A stretch of DNA of 64,000 nucleotides, taken from contig CAJQUW010007959.1 of the NCBI GenBank assembly GCA_907163375.1, positions 62,001-126,000 of the forward strand, in the 5' to 3' direction. Under the pieces are notes generated by a model. That model was given only the letters and a program-made list of their open reading frames with translations, was not told the origin of the DNA and did not search any database. Origin of the DNA: Prostheceraeus crozeri (Eukaryota > Platyhelminthes > Polycladida > Euryleptidae). Position 1 is the stretch's first letter. The number at the start of each line of letters is the position of its first letter. The translations under genes and the position numbers were made by a program. Shown here in pieces: positions 1 to 12,017 of the stretch.

Positions 1-655
1 GCACTCTCTTATCTTACATGTTGACATGAAAATGTAGAGAAATTGACATCAGCGGGCGAATTTGGCAATGAATAGATGATAAATCTTGACCAGACTTTAT
101 AACATGACCAGATCAGTACAGAAGCTCAGCATTGCTTTACGGAATCAATGTTGAACTTTTTTCAGAGAAAATCATTGGTTCTGTCCTAATTCACAAGATC
201 TTCCTCACCCCACCTATAAGAGCGCTGTGCTGTTTTGTTGATGAATTTGTGACGTCACACAGCGGCCTCTTGTCCACTGCTGTGACCACTGAATTTGATT
301 GTTTAAATCCTTTAGTTTTCTAGAAATGTAGACTATTTTAAAATGGCATATGATGGAGCCTAGTAAGTGGGCAAAAAGAATTCCCAATACCTTACAAAGA
401 TAGGGAAAATAGTCGTGCGTCGCTTGCGGATTGCTAAAAATGCTAATGCAATGACTTCAGAATACATAGCTTTTGATAATTTCTCGTCTCAAACAACAAT
501 TTGCTACTTCCCCTTGCCTGTTTGAAAGTTGAGGTCTGAAAATTGACTCAGAGCAAAAAGTTATTTGAAGTTACAAAATTACATGTATAATATGAATCAG
601 TTGATGAAAATGAAACACTTTGTGATCATTAGAAAGTACGAATAATGAACCCTTC
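1..655 (+). repeat. Dispersed repeat copy R1a with a 475-bp insert
   Basis: Bases 1-46 and about 522-655 match the reverse complement of 36300-36477 closely. The intervening 47-521 is absent from the other copy and is flanked by TTGA at 43-46 and 522-525, so it is best read as an insertion with a 4-bp target duplication. The insert contains a TGACGTCA palindrome near 250 but no recognisable coding sequence and no matching inverted ends. The repeat continues off the left edge of the window. Confidence 0.6.
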
Positions 656-669
656 CAATATATGACGCG

Positions 670-757
670 ACACGATACCGAATTCAGTGAGTCATCGTGC
701 AGCTGGTAGTGAGAACGCTTCTGAATAAGTCATTTTCTCGCCATCTAAGAGTGCATT
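670..757 (+). repeat. Dispersed repeat R2, copy a
   Basis: About 85 bp, with the core CAGCTGGTAGTG and the end CGCCATCTAAGAG, recurs at 43785-43875 in the same orientation with scattered differences. It lies directly beside repeat R1a. The function is unknown; it is probably a fragment of a non-autonomous element. Confidence 0.5.
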
Positions 758-1228
758 GTCGACGATGAGATGAATAGAGACTGTGGGAAGGATAGCGTGA
801 ATCAGCTAGTCGACAGAGTTGATCATAGTTCCTGTACTGAAATCGTCAATCGCATCTCTTCTGTCTCAGGTAGTCAGTGCTGACAACTAAATATGACGGT
901 TTGCTGCATTTCTGCAGATCGAAGTGGGTGCATTGAAGCATGAATAGAGCCTGCACGCAGATCGCCCGCCTCCTCCTTCATGTGGTAAAATGTCCATCCC
1001 TACACTGTCTGCCTGACAAGAGGGCCGCAGCCGTCGGGATTTTGGTAAGCCGACCGTCTGCTCCCGCTTGGTGGCAGGTGCTCCACATCCTCCTGAAGGA
1101 GATATCGAAAGAAACCCGATCCCACCCCCACATACTTCTCCACCATATGTAGCAAACCCATCACAAAAGGACAAAGATCCATTCGGTGCGACTTCACAAA
1201 CAATCACAGGCTTCACATCAAGAGCACA
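758..1228. other. Intergenic, no gene; a chance-like 2A-type peptide
   Basis: Short open frames overlap on both strands near 887-1259, a slightly GC-richer patch. One plus-strand frame reads GDIERNPIP at 1098-1124, resembling the NPGP end of 2A-like peptides found at the start of some LINE proteins, but with I where G is needed. No other LINE sequence is recognisable around it. Confidence 0.3.
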
Positions 1229-1441
1229 CCCGAGTAAAAAAAAATGTTTTGCTTGCTAAGCGTCATGGTACGCGCGCGGTAAACTTAGTAGGCGACATAT
1301 TAACGCGCAAAACCACGATATGCCTACTAGGCACATAACAAGCACCTACTAAATTGATTAAGCAAAGCATGATTACCATATGCCTAGTAGGTCCATATCA
1401 AGCGCCTACTAAATTGGCTAAGCAAGCAATGTTTTTTTTCT
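1229..1441. mobile_element. Foldback/MITE-like element with internal tandem units
   Basis: The left arm at 1233-1261 (poly-A then TGTTTTGCTTGCTAAGC) is inverted at the right end, 1416-1441. Inside lie two tandem units with a 60-bp period starting at 1318 and 1378, each opening ATATGCCTA and carrying a CACCTACTAAATTG-type core. The outermost CCCGAGTAAAAAAA is repeated inverted at 10741-10758, where another element of the same type ends. There is no coding capacity. Confidence 0.55.
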
Positions 1442-4010
1442 GTTCTTATCAAGCGTCATCAGCTTGAAGGGCTTCTCACGGCGTTAAATGATCAGACAAA
1501 AGCGGCATAATAATTTTGAATGGCTAATAAGCTTGCTTCTTTGCTTGATTCGTTTGTAATGAGGCAGATTAGTAGATATACAAAGCTAATCTGGGCCATT
1601 GTCATAAAAATGTTAAATGCTTCATTACTTATCCCAGTCAATTGAATATTTTCGTCACACGTAACTTGGGTGTATTTTACTGTACACCATGTCAATGCAT
1701 ACTAAACGCGAGAATAGTTGATAGCCCACAATTACAGTTGTGTTGCTGTAAAAGCCTACACAAAGTATAGACACACGTGATAGCGTAGGAAAAGTGATGT
1801 GTAAATGGCCAGTTGATGCATGTGTTTCATCAAAATAATTTTAGAACTATTTAAAGCTCTGGTAAAAACATTAAAATGATCATGCGTATTATACAAAGCT
1901 CTAGAGCTTACTATTCGGAATGATATTACACTTGTGGAAGCAGCTTATCGAAAGCTTATAGTCCATGTAGTACCTATGATTTTCCTCGTACTGTAGAAAT
2001 TAGTTATCTACTTTCTTGATTGACAATCGACTATCATGGCAGTTGTCAATTTAGGTATCAAGACAAGAAGTCAAGATCCATCCCTCTTCAGCCCGGGTTT
2101 CATTGTATTTCATAATTTTACCAACAACGTTATTGTTAAACCATCTGAGTTTTCTGAAGTCTGGCATATGCGTACAATATAGGAGGATATGAGGTGAGTG
2201 AGTCAGCAGTCGTGACGCAGAAGTCTATTCATGAAAAGTTGCTATGCTACCATGGATCGATCAACGACGTCTGTTCTTACTGTAGTCTTGGGCAAACGTA
2301 TTGATGCGCCACGCTTAAAGCTGACAGCACTTGGGTGTCGAGTCGAAACTCGAAATTCGACATTAGCAGCGTGAAACAAAGTCATTTTCTGATGGACTGT
2401 TTCGGTTAATATTCGCTTTTCAGTTACTCAATGACTTTTCAACTGAAAGCCAATGCGAACTTAATTTACAATTGCTGTCTTCAAGCTTCACCTGACTTTG
2501 TAGCGTCGTGAAGGATTGCATTTCCGTCAAACAAGTGAGGAAGAGATCATATCCTATAAATCCTGTCAAACAAGATGCGGAATCGAACCTTCTTTATCAC
2601 GTGCGCGGAAAAGGGACGGTTATCAAGATCGAATACTCTTTTACATGACAAGATTCCAGATCAAGGTGAGAAAATATAATCAATCTCAATCATTTTATGC
2701 AACAAAAATATCATGATCAGTGAAAATGTAGTATTCAAAAATTTAGGAAAATTACATGTATGTCAGCTTCCTATGTTTTGAAAGTTGCTGATAACCTGTT
2801 AAATTTAATCAAAAGCACGAAGACTTGAAGTGCTATTAGTTAATTGATCGTGTGACTCATTCATCTGTTTACTGACATTCATTCAGATTTGCTAAGTCTT
2901 ATCCCTATCAAGAAATAGCAGCATTATGTTTGAACTATATGCTGTCTCTGCAGGCCAGATATTAAGCGCACGATGAGGTCAACAAAGTCATTCCCCGACA
3001 ACTCGTGAAGCGATGATGACCAGCAGGCCAGATCCCTTACACTAACATTTTTTCAACTAAAAAAGGTTGTGGCAAGGCAGTGGTCACGCAAAGATTTTAA
3101 ATGGCAGTAGTGGATGAGAAGAAGAGGGAGATCGAGAGAGAACAATGCACACACGAGCAACAATAATGCGTCGAATAGACGAAGTTAAATGAAGCGGTTG
3201 ATATCGCTGCGCTTCACGTTATCGTCTATAATGCAAAAAGTACTTGTCCGATCTGCATAAAGTTTTGATGTAGGTAGAAAATATGCTTAAGTAGGCTTAC
3301 GTCTACCCGACGTTTGGTGACGATTGATATATTTTTGCAGATTTTAAGACGAATTTGAAAACCTGGGGATAATCGGGTTTCCGCACTCATCAGATAGTGA
3401 ATAACAAATTTATGGATTGATATCTTTCGATCAGAAATTATCGAACAAATATGTAAATGTGGTAAAATGTCTCATGATCAAATTGAAAAATGACAATATG
3501 AAAAAAGCACTAAAAATTTCGCAAAATCAAGAGTTTTTTAAATATCATTTTCTCAAATTATATCGTGGTAAAATATAAAGTTTCAAAGTCTTTTGAAATT
3601 ATTTTGAAGAATACTCGAGAGCTCAATATGGTGATGCTTAATCCACCTTATATTCCTTACCTGATCATTCTTGTAATTGATGATTTATATCAAGAATTAC
3701 TAATTATGAAGTAAGCGCTGAATAGAATGGTGATTTAGGTTTGACCGATCTAGAAGCTAATCATATTAAGTATTGTGACATGTCAACTGCAGAATGACAC
3801 GACCATTCAAATTCATCGCTGACACTCCAACAGCACAGTTACCGAAATTAGGTGAAGTGTGCCCGTTTCAAATGCCAACAATCATATCCTACAATTGCAT
3901 TTTGCTTCCCCTAGGCAGGGAGTCCTCTGAGCATAGGATTCGCTAATTCTTTCAGTCATAGTTAAACTTGAGATCATTTTTTTCATTTCCTTCAGAAAAT
4001 TATTTGTTAT
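1442..4010. other. Intergenic AT-rich DNA
   Basis: No convincing gene, exon pair, RNA gene or repeat boundary was found. Open frames are short (under 70 codons) and lack recognisable motifs. Confidence 0.4.
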
Positions 4011-4018
4011 GTAATAAC

Positions 4019-4824
4019 CAGGGTTGTCGTGGGGATGGGGATGAAATGTGGATCCCCATCCCCATGGGGATGAGGTGGGTATGGGGATACGTGCTTTCCC
4101 CATGGGGATCCCCACCTGAGGAATTCTAAGCAGATCGCAAAATTATTTCAATAATTTGAGTAGATGTACATTCTGTCGTCAACGTCCAGAAATAGTGTCG
4201 ACTGCTCATATTCAATTGTGCATTGATTGAACCAGCCACTCATGTGAACTATGAACTGTGAACTCACTGAACTATGTGTACATAATCTAACTATTCCTCT
4301 GGACAAAATTTTGAAAATCAATAGATGCCCATGTGCATTAAAGCCTTCTACAATTCATAATAAAATAGTTACTCCTCAGGAATACCAAGACTATTCGATG
4401 TATAGTTTATTCTCCATAGGAAAGTCAAGGCTTGTCGTTTAGGACTCTTGTGTATGCGATCAAGGTTGGGACTAAACATAGCTTAATTAGCCTAATAATC
4501 ACTATAGAATCACCGACATGCAATCACAGCGAAGACATGGAAGACCTTTCGATAACTTTTCATAGGCCCATGTAAGCATGCATTAAGGCTTCCTTCCTTT
4601 TTCCACTAGCAAGTATGAATACATACCCAAGTAATCATGTAACTAATATCCCTACATGCATTTCATTTTCAACACGTATTGCAATCGTATGGCGTAGGTC
4701 TATATGTTTTGTACATATATACATGGGAATAGGACGACAACTCCTGTGGGGATATGGCCCCACCGGAATTCTATGAGGATGGGGTGGGGATGGGGATAGA
4801 AATTCCATCCCCACGGCAACCCTG
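4019..4824. mobile_element. Non-autonomous hAT-type DNA transposon with GGGGAT-rich ends
   Basis: The element begins CAGGGTTGTCGTGGGGATGG and ends with its inverted form (CCATCCCCACGGCAACCCTG). It is flanked by 8-bp direct repeats GTAATAAC (4011-4018) and GTAATAGC (4825-4832), differing at one base. The CAGGGTTG-type terminus and 8-bp target duplication are diagnostic of the hAT superfamily. Each end carries several GGGGAT units just inside the terminal repeat. The interior has no transposase. Open frames through the ends are by-products of the GGGGAT repeats. Confidence 0.85.
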
Positions 4825-4832
4825 GTAATAGC

Positions 4833-5878
4833 GTCTGTACATGCACATCTGTATGTCGCATGTTTAATTTCATTTTCACCAAATTTCTTGCTCTGTATTT
4901 TTCTTAAGTCAGTAGGATATTATGCATTCTCTTGAAATAGTGCATGTGAGCTTAACTTAGGCCGTGCGCAGTGAAGCCATCTAGATAAATGTGTAAATGC
5001 GATTATAGCATTAAACACTCGGTACCTGAGTTTTGCTCCCGCAATTGGCGCAGTATGTTGCTGATGCGCCATGAGAGATAAGCTACCAACGGAACTCAAC
5101 AAACTCCTCGATCCTCTCTCACTAATGAATGTTTGGAGATTATAATTTGTTAGTGATATTTATTCGACTAAATTTGATCAGATCTTGAAAAACTGCAGAT
5201 ATAACCCTTATAACTACAGTATAAGAGAGGTGCTGACATGATAAACTTTCAATCACTCTTGACTTTTTGTACAGACAACGTTCAGTAGCCCATAATTTCT
5301 TGTGGCACCGGATTTTACAGTAAGTCCCCCTCCAAATAACAAGCTTCAGGTTTTTGCTTCCGGTAGCTTGCCGCGGAGTAAGGTTTAGGGAGGTATTCAT
5401 TTGAGTGCGCTTGATCAATCTTTGCTTCACGCTGCTACGTCAGGACAATTGACACTTCTTCACTGTTCTTCTTCTCAACCATGAGCCAACATGAACATCA
5501 ATTTCGAGGGAAAATAGAAATCCTTTCACTTGAATAGCATTATCAGCATAATTTCATCATAGATAAACTCCAACATTTGAAGCAATGCAACTGATTGGCA
5601 TCATCTTCGGGATGGACTGAGAGTTTCAGGAGCTTATCATCAGAAATTATCATCAGAATAATAATAGATCAAATCAGATCAGAAATAACTTTTTAGCATG
5701 ACAAAATTGAGTTTGATACGATGAAAAAATCAGTTTCAAACATTCGAACAACGTATGTTCTCTTTCTCCTGTGATTAAGCATCACCGGGATGGAACAGGC
5801 CGCGTTTTGCATATAATTACACATTGATTATCTCAAATGAAATTGTCAGAATCCTATATTCTAGCCTACATGAATTTT
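4833..5878. other. Intergenic, one unassigned 96-codon open frame
   Basis: A minus-strand frame of 96 codons at 5140-5430 has no recognisable motif and no supporting splice sites, so I do not call it a gene. Around 5630-5700 is a small cluster of ATCAGA-type direct repeats. Nothing else was seen. Confidence 0.3.
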
Positions 5879-6049
5879 TATAGTAGCAAATAAAAAATCA
5901 AGCTCCACCATTCTGCTAAGGTGCACATTCTTTCTATCGACTTTTAAAAGCGCGAGACGCCGAAGTGCCGTCAACTTCTGCATAATTTTAGCGCCAGTAG
6001 AAATCGACCTCAAAAGAAAGGGGATCTTGATTTTTTCTGTGCTGCTATA
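5879..6049. mobile_element. 171-bp palindromic MITE
   Basis: Inverted ends of about 24 bp: the left reads TATAGTAGCAAATAAAAAAT, and the inverted right end reads TATAGCAGCACAGAAAAAAT. Pairing continues more loosely inward around a TCGACTTTT/GTCGATTT block. The size, symmetry and lack of coding fit a MITE. The superfamily is undetermined because a TA duplication cannot be separated from the terminal TATA. Confidence 0.6.
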
Positions 6050-8256
6050 ATGACTATGATCTCCTGCCGCTTGGTCAAATGTGTGAATTTTGTAAGAATT
6101 ATTTCATATCTCGATTAACTGGAAATAATCTCGAGGAATCAAAATGAATGATTGGATTTCAATGCAAACACATGTACGAGTAATGATAGTAGCGCCTACT
6201 GCCTGCATGTGCTCTTGACAGTCGATGGTAGAGCAGTGTCTGAAGTTAGCGGCATGCGATCAATTTTTATTGACATCGTACGTTGTCAACCATTGCTGGC
6301 TTTGATTACTCCGGCCGGTTTCAGCCATGACTCATTTATATTATTTATATTGATAGAATTTTCTAGCAATGCATTCCCAATTTAATGTATATTTAACTAA
6401 CTTTTGTAAAATGCTTTAAAAGTAGGTTTCGTTATAGATCGCAGATTTCCTTTGCTAAGACTGGCCACTTTGGCAATGTTTTCCACGGTTTTTATGCAAG
6501 TATTTGAGCATTCCAAAATCTTGTTCCGGTGCAGAGCTGTGGGTACAATTTCTGTGCATGGTTTATATTTCTTAAAACTATATTTATCACTGTTCTAAAC
6601 TTGCGGAAAAGCCCTAAGCATGCTAGTATGTTTCTATGAAAACAGAATATTTTGGAAATCGTAAAAACAAACACAGGTTAAAATTTTGGTTAAGCATCGT
6701 TTTTGATAACAAATGTGCACATTCAGCATCTGCTTTTGGTTTCATCTTTTGTTAAAAAAAGAAGTTGCAGATGCCTGCTCCTCACAGCAGGCCTATTATC
6801 ATTTCAATGATTCTGATTTCTGTAGTGGCCTACTACAGAATTAGCTGATCACAAAGCTAATCATATCCATGATGTGGCCCGCTACTAGAACCGTTTTTAG
6901 TACCTATGAGCTGGATGATTCGCATGCAACATGCAAAACTTGCAAGTCATGGCATACAAGTCATATACATGTACATTTGAAAAATTTCTCTTCTTTGTCC
7001 ATGACTCGGTCTCCTACGAAATTTGTTTCGTGACTAGCTAGCAGTTTCTCTGCTTAAAGCACATGTACATGTACATGTATGTTCTCTGCCAGAACTGCAG
7101 AACATTAGTTTTGCAATTTCCAATTGATACAAGCAGTGGCAGTAGCAACGCTCGCATCGCCTTGGCCTCCAGACAAAAAAAGTGCGAACTGAAGTATAGG
7201 GCGAACAGATCTCTCAAAATGTGCACTTATAGCACAATGCAACTAATATTTAAGACTCACAGTTTACGAGCAATCATAAAGGTCAATCGTTTTGCAAACT
7301 TCAATCTTCAACAAATACACTTTGTCATGTCCTAATAGTTGTTTCCTGTAACGTAGGTGATGCAATTGTCATTCATATCTTGACATCCACTCCACTTTCT
7401 GTTACGTTTTTACTAATTCACATGTTTTCCTGACAACAATTTTTCAACTGCACAAACCAAGAAAAGCAACTGCACATTTGAATTTAGAACTGCAGAAATT
7501 GTGTCCAGTTGCACGTTAAAAAACCCTATGGCTAAACAACAGTGCATGAGAGTGACCATGATCTACCATGGACGTTACTTAGAGAACGATCTGCCGCGAT
7601 GATTGATGTGGTACATTCGAATATACTGTACAACAACAGCTTCTATTTCCTAAACCTGAGGATTAGCGTGGTTGTATTTCACTTGGAGAACGCATTAAGT
7701 GAATTACATGTGCTTGTATGTCGGCCATCCTTATTAGGTACTAGTCTCAAAAGGGTATTTCGGTCTATCTTTCAGTATTTGTACAAATCTCATGGCTCCT
7801 ATTTCATCAAAGTATAGAGCCCTAATGATTGTTTAGGTGGAAGTTGCTTTGAAACCTTTGCATAAATCAATTTAAGAGATAATAAGAGACAAAAGGTCTG
7901 ATCAACTCAAAACATATAAATTCATTATGCTGAAATCACATTTTTTAACTTCATTTAAGTTAGATAAAAAAATACAAAAAATATCATGCGAACAGCGATA
8001 ACTAAGAATGCAATCCCAAGTTGCATCAGTAAAGAAAAATGCCTAATATAGTCATTTTGCTTTCTATCTTTGACTAAGGATGATTTAAATAAACTAGAGC
8101 TATAATTGGAAATTTACAGCTCTAATCATCGTATCATGGTATTATACTGAGTGAGTGACAACTGATTTGTCAATAAAGAACATTAACGCCCTTGATTCCC
8201 CGACCGCTTCCTATGGTAGGTTCTAATCATTGTATTTGACATACGTGCTGAAGTGA
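6050..8256. other. Intergenic AT-rich DNA
   Basis: No gene was recognised. It includes an ACATGT-rich simple stretch at 7060-7081 and a short hairpin near 6822-6870 built on a GTAGTGGCCTAC-like palindrome. Open frames of up to 91 codons have no family signature. Confidence 0.4.
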
Positions 8257-8263
8257 CAGCAAG

Positions 8264-9094
8264 CAAGGTTGGACCTAGGGTTTTGGGTCGACCTTGGGTA
8301 AGTGATACAAAACTTGGGTTTTCTATTAATGCTGAATATATACAGATCAAGTTACAAAAATTAATATTTTGATTTGAATCTTAGGAGAGCTACAGGATAA
8401 GAGCATAAAGTTCTGATATTTTATCAAATTTCCACTGGATTCACAGAATATTTCAAAAGTGAAATGCTTGTGATTATTAGCTATTTCATTCTGGGCTTGA
8501 CAGTACCGCACATTGAAAGTTTATACATATTGTATCTACTGTAAGTTTACATGTCTTTTGCTGCATTTGTGCATATTGAATTTTTATATATTCCGCATAT
8601 TTTACATCTTCGCAGTTATCTTCGCACCCTTAACTTTCTGCGATGGCCGACATTTATCCAAAAATTAAAATCATTCCGATTTCCCATTCTAAATATATTT
8701 AACCATTCACTTACTGCGCAGCTATAATATTTATCAAGCTTGTTTATAATTCTGAATGATAAAATGAAAAACAAATGCTTTGCTATGAGTAATGTGTAAC
8801 TCAATCACAACTAAATCAAAGATCTTCAATTAGTCAGTATATCAGTGTAGGTTAAATTAAAAGAAAACTTTATGCCGTAATACATGTACTTAGGCTACTA
8901 ATTACATTAATTATTGCAATAATAAATCGTTTCCTACTAATACCACACTTCTCATGGGCCCAATAGGAATTTTTGCCTATAAAAGAATCCTTAAGTCAGC
9001 AAAAAATACAAAGAATGCACTTCGTCTATTTGATTTCATTCATTTATTTAAACTTGGGTTTTGGGTTTTGACCCCAAGTTTTTGCCCAACCTTG
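8264..9094. mobile_element. Second non-autonomous hAT-type element
   Basis: The element begins CAAGGTTGG and ends CCAACCTTG, flanked by perfect direct repeats CAGCAAG at 8257-8263 and 9095-9101. If the first C of the element is counted, the duplication is the 8-bp CAGCAAGC seen at 9095-9102. Both ends carry inverted CTTGGG/AACCCAAG-rich subterminal blocks. At 831 bp it is close in size to the element at 4019-4824 but differs in sequence. No transposase is encoded. Confidence 0.75.
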
Positions 9095-9101
9095 CAGCAA
9101 G

Positions 9102-10117
9102 CGGCGAGGGTGAGAGGTGTCATCTCAAAGTTCGAGAGATGAGATTTTTGTCTCTAAACTACAGAGGGAGGGTTTAACGTTTGCTGAGTTTGAGGGTAGA
9201 CTACTTTTTAATGATTACTAATTCTTCAATTGTCTGCTTTATAATACGTTAGTGGAGGTTCCCAAATTTCGTGTGCCTGTACAAAAAATGAAGCTTTATC
9301 GTGTATTAGCTTAACCCTATGTTGATGTTGCTTATCTCAATTTTAGATGCGGATATCCCCATGTTCGGCTCGAGGCTCATGCGACTGATCTTCACAAGAC
9401 GATATTTCCTATCGAAAAGCCGCTACGTTTGGGAGGAGATTCTCATCGACAACGAAGTGCTGACAAAACAATGTTCAGTGTTAAAGGTATGTAGCCTCTG
9501 CTTTCTATAAGGAGACTTCCACTATCAGTGCCTCTCGATGTGCACTTGCGGACTGCTGAAATATTGTTGCAAACATTGTTCGATAAGAAGCTTTTAACCG
9601 TTGACATGGTCTCTTTACTGTATCATCTGTCAAAGTTCACCACTATTTTTTGAAGGCGGCCCAGAAATGTATTCCAATATATTTATGGAAAACGTAAGAG
9701 CATGATCTTCTGCTGTACCATGCCTTCTCTCCTTTGTCTTTACTTATCCAAATTTTATTCAAACAAATGTAGCGAGGCAGACACCATCTTCCCATATTTA
9801 TGTGTCGTGCCGTCGATATTTTGCTTTCATGTGAGATGATAGACATTATTGTAATTATTAATATTGAAAATTGTTATATATTTTTCAAAAACGTTTGATC
9901 AGAATTTTGATGAAGTTGTGAAAATATGTTCTCTACATGCGTTGAGTCATTTGTTAGACCAGACGAAAACCTTGCAAGACTGTCAACGACGATGGCGAAA
10001 CTGCTATTTTCATAAGTAATGCAGCTTGGGGTCCTTTAAAAGACTTTGGAACTGCTTTCTTAAACTTAAGGAAGTATTTCACTGAAGATACTTAGAGGGC
10101 CAGACATTTTGCATCCA
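9102..10117. other. Intergenic with one candidate exon
   Basis: Apart from the candidate exon at 9347-9486 I see no feature here. A minus-strand 67-codon frame at 9643-9846 lacks any motif. Confidence 0.35.
9347..9486 (+). CDS. Candidate internal exon, unknown protein
   Basis: A 140-nt open segment lies between a good acceptor (TTATCTCAATTTTAG, AG at 9345-9346) and a strong donor (AAAG/GTATGT, GT at 9487). The reading includes FGSRLMRLIFTRRYF and WEEILIDNEVLTK, which look protein-like rather than random, but I do not recognise a family. No partner exon was identified nearby. The splice signals are directly visible; the exon status is inference. Confidence 0.3.
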
Positions 10118-10296
10118 AATTTGAGGAAAGTCCATGCATTCGACTTCTATTCTTTATTCTTTAGCGAGGCCTTTCAGTCACTAGGAGGCTAAGATAGCCG
10201 AAGACAGTTTCTTGTAGTGACTAATCGAAAGGCCTCGTTAAAGCAATAAAAATTGGAAGTCGACAACATCTCTCGCTTTTGGGCTTTCCTCAAATT
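10118..10296. mobile_element. 179-bp foldback element
   Basis: The left arm starts AATTTGAGGAAAG and the right end closes with the exact inverse. Inner blocks CGACTTC, TTTATT, CGAGGCCTTTC and AGTCACTA are also inverted in the same order, so nearly the whole element folds into one imperfect hairpin with a loop near 10190. No coding sequence. A DNA-transposon MITE is likely; the target duplication is not clear. Confidence 0.6.
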
Positions 10297-10587
10297 AAGG
10301 AGGCATGTTTCTCTTACCTTTTCTGTGAATGCTTTGCTTGCTTTTATCTAGTTATTTATTTCAGCGCATCGTAGAATTGGAACAACTGCATGCATGCTCT
10401 TATCTGATGTGAATGAATTTTTCCACTATCCAGTTGTATATTGTGTATGAGTCCTAGCTGTTGCTATGTCAATACATGAAAAGCTTCATTATCAATTGTT
10501 TTGTAATTTTCATCAGCAACAACTGCGGGAAGGGCACTGATCTCAATGATGTTGTCATATTTAGCACACAGCTTGCTGGGTCAAACA

Positions 10588-10758
10588 GTCCCATTCTAAG
10601 CAATTAATATTAAACTTCGCAGTTTATCTATGGTGCTTACTAGGCAAAACATTGGTTGCCTACGCAGTACCACACTAGGCAACTATTATAAAACTTGGCA
10701 GTTTATCTATGGTGCTTACTAAACTACCTATTAAGCATAGCATATTTTTTTACTCGGG
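10588..10758. repeat. Tandem 79-bp units ending in a foldback-type terminus
   Basis: The core CAGTTTATCTATGGTGCTTA occurs twice with a 79-bp offset (from 10620 and 10699). The segment ends TTTTTTTACTCGGGC, the inverse of the terminus at 1228-1240, and contains TAGGCA/TTAAGCATAG words like the 1229-1441 element. It is probably a diverged member of that foldback family. Confidence 0.45.
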
Positions 10759-12017
10759 CAAGCATCACTTCCGCTCATTGCATCACATATTGAACTTAAG
10801 CCAAACACAGAGTGAGTATGATTCAAGTTGTGCAGCCAGGGTAAACCAGGTTCAAGCACAGGGTGAGTACCACTATTGCATGCAATCAAAACAAACCTTC
10901 TAACAGCTGCAACCTCAAACACCATTCCATCCTGTCGTGAACCCTCGTCCACACCAAAACCACTACCCCATCCAACTCCACGAACCTCAATCCGCAATCC
11001 AGCACCTCCAGACAGCAACTTGCCACCGGTGCGTGCTGCAGGCACTCAGACGAACAACACAAAATACAAAAACAGCACGCTCACTATCATACAACTCAAC
11101 ATAAACGGCATCCAAAACAAAACTGATGCTGCTCATCCTAGACAACAAATTCGACATCACATCATCATCATCATTATTTACCCTCGAAAACACATTAGGA
11201 CGAGGTCCTTTTTTCAATGGGTTGAGCAAATGTGAAAAGCATAGACAACAAAACAATGAGCCAAAATGAACAGAATATACTACATGAGTTATATAAGGGC
11301 ATGATTTAAAAGAAACTGAAACATTCTCTCTTGAAAATGTCAGGTGATTCAGCACTTTGTACTGTTTTTGACAGTGAATTAAATATGCAAGGTCCCGTAA
11401 AACCAAAAGTCTTTTCACATAACTTGATTCGTCGATGAGGAATCAATAATTTTTGACTTAAGAAATATCGAAGGGAGTTTATTTGCGGAACTTCAATAAG
11501 TCAGACATAAATCATGGGATCATTGTGGTTTTAATGGATTTGTATACCGTGATTGAGGTTTTGCACTTGACCATCGCACGAACAGGCAACCAACCCATCG
11601 TTTCATACATCTTCCTACTTGTAACATGATCAGTCAGTCTAACTTGCAGAATTGCTCGCTGGGTTTTGTGCAGCAGCCTGTCAATTCTACCAAGGTTAGC
11701 AGACGTGCAAAAACCCCAAATAAAAACACAATATTCAATAATAAGCAAAATAGAACTTGTTGCAAATCTTCTGCCACCTTCAAATGTCAAGTATTTTCTT
11801 ATTTTAGAAAGCGGGTAAGGCCTAGGCCGCACCTTCCTATAAACACTGTCTATATGGAGATTCCAAGAGAAACAGTTTTGCACTTGAACTCACAAAGATT
11901 TTTGTGTGTCAACAACTTTTATGAGGTCATCATGTAAATTGACTTGTAAACTGCCTGTGAGAAAACGCCGACGTTGGTGGGGCACAAGTAAAATACAAGA
12001 AGTTTTCTTTGTGTTAA

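Noticed and set aside
47-521. The 475-bp insert as a solo LTR
   Set aside because: It has no TG...CA ends, poly(A) signal context or primer-site remnant. A 4-bp repeat alone is not enough.
5140-5430. 96-codon minus-strand frame as a gene
   Set aside because: No recognisable motif, poly(A) signal or splice context. The length is within chance.
10987-11418. 143-codon minus-strand frame
   Set aside because: It crosses the LINE A/LINE B junction and is antisense to the LINE A endonuclease start, so it is a chance frame.
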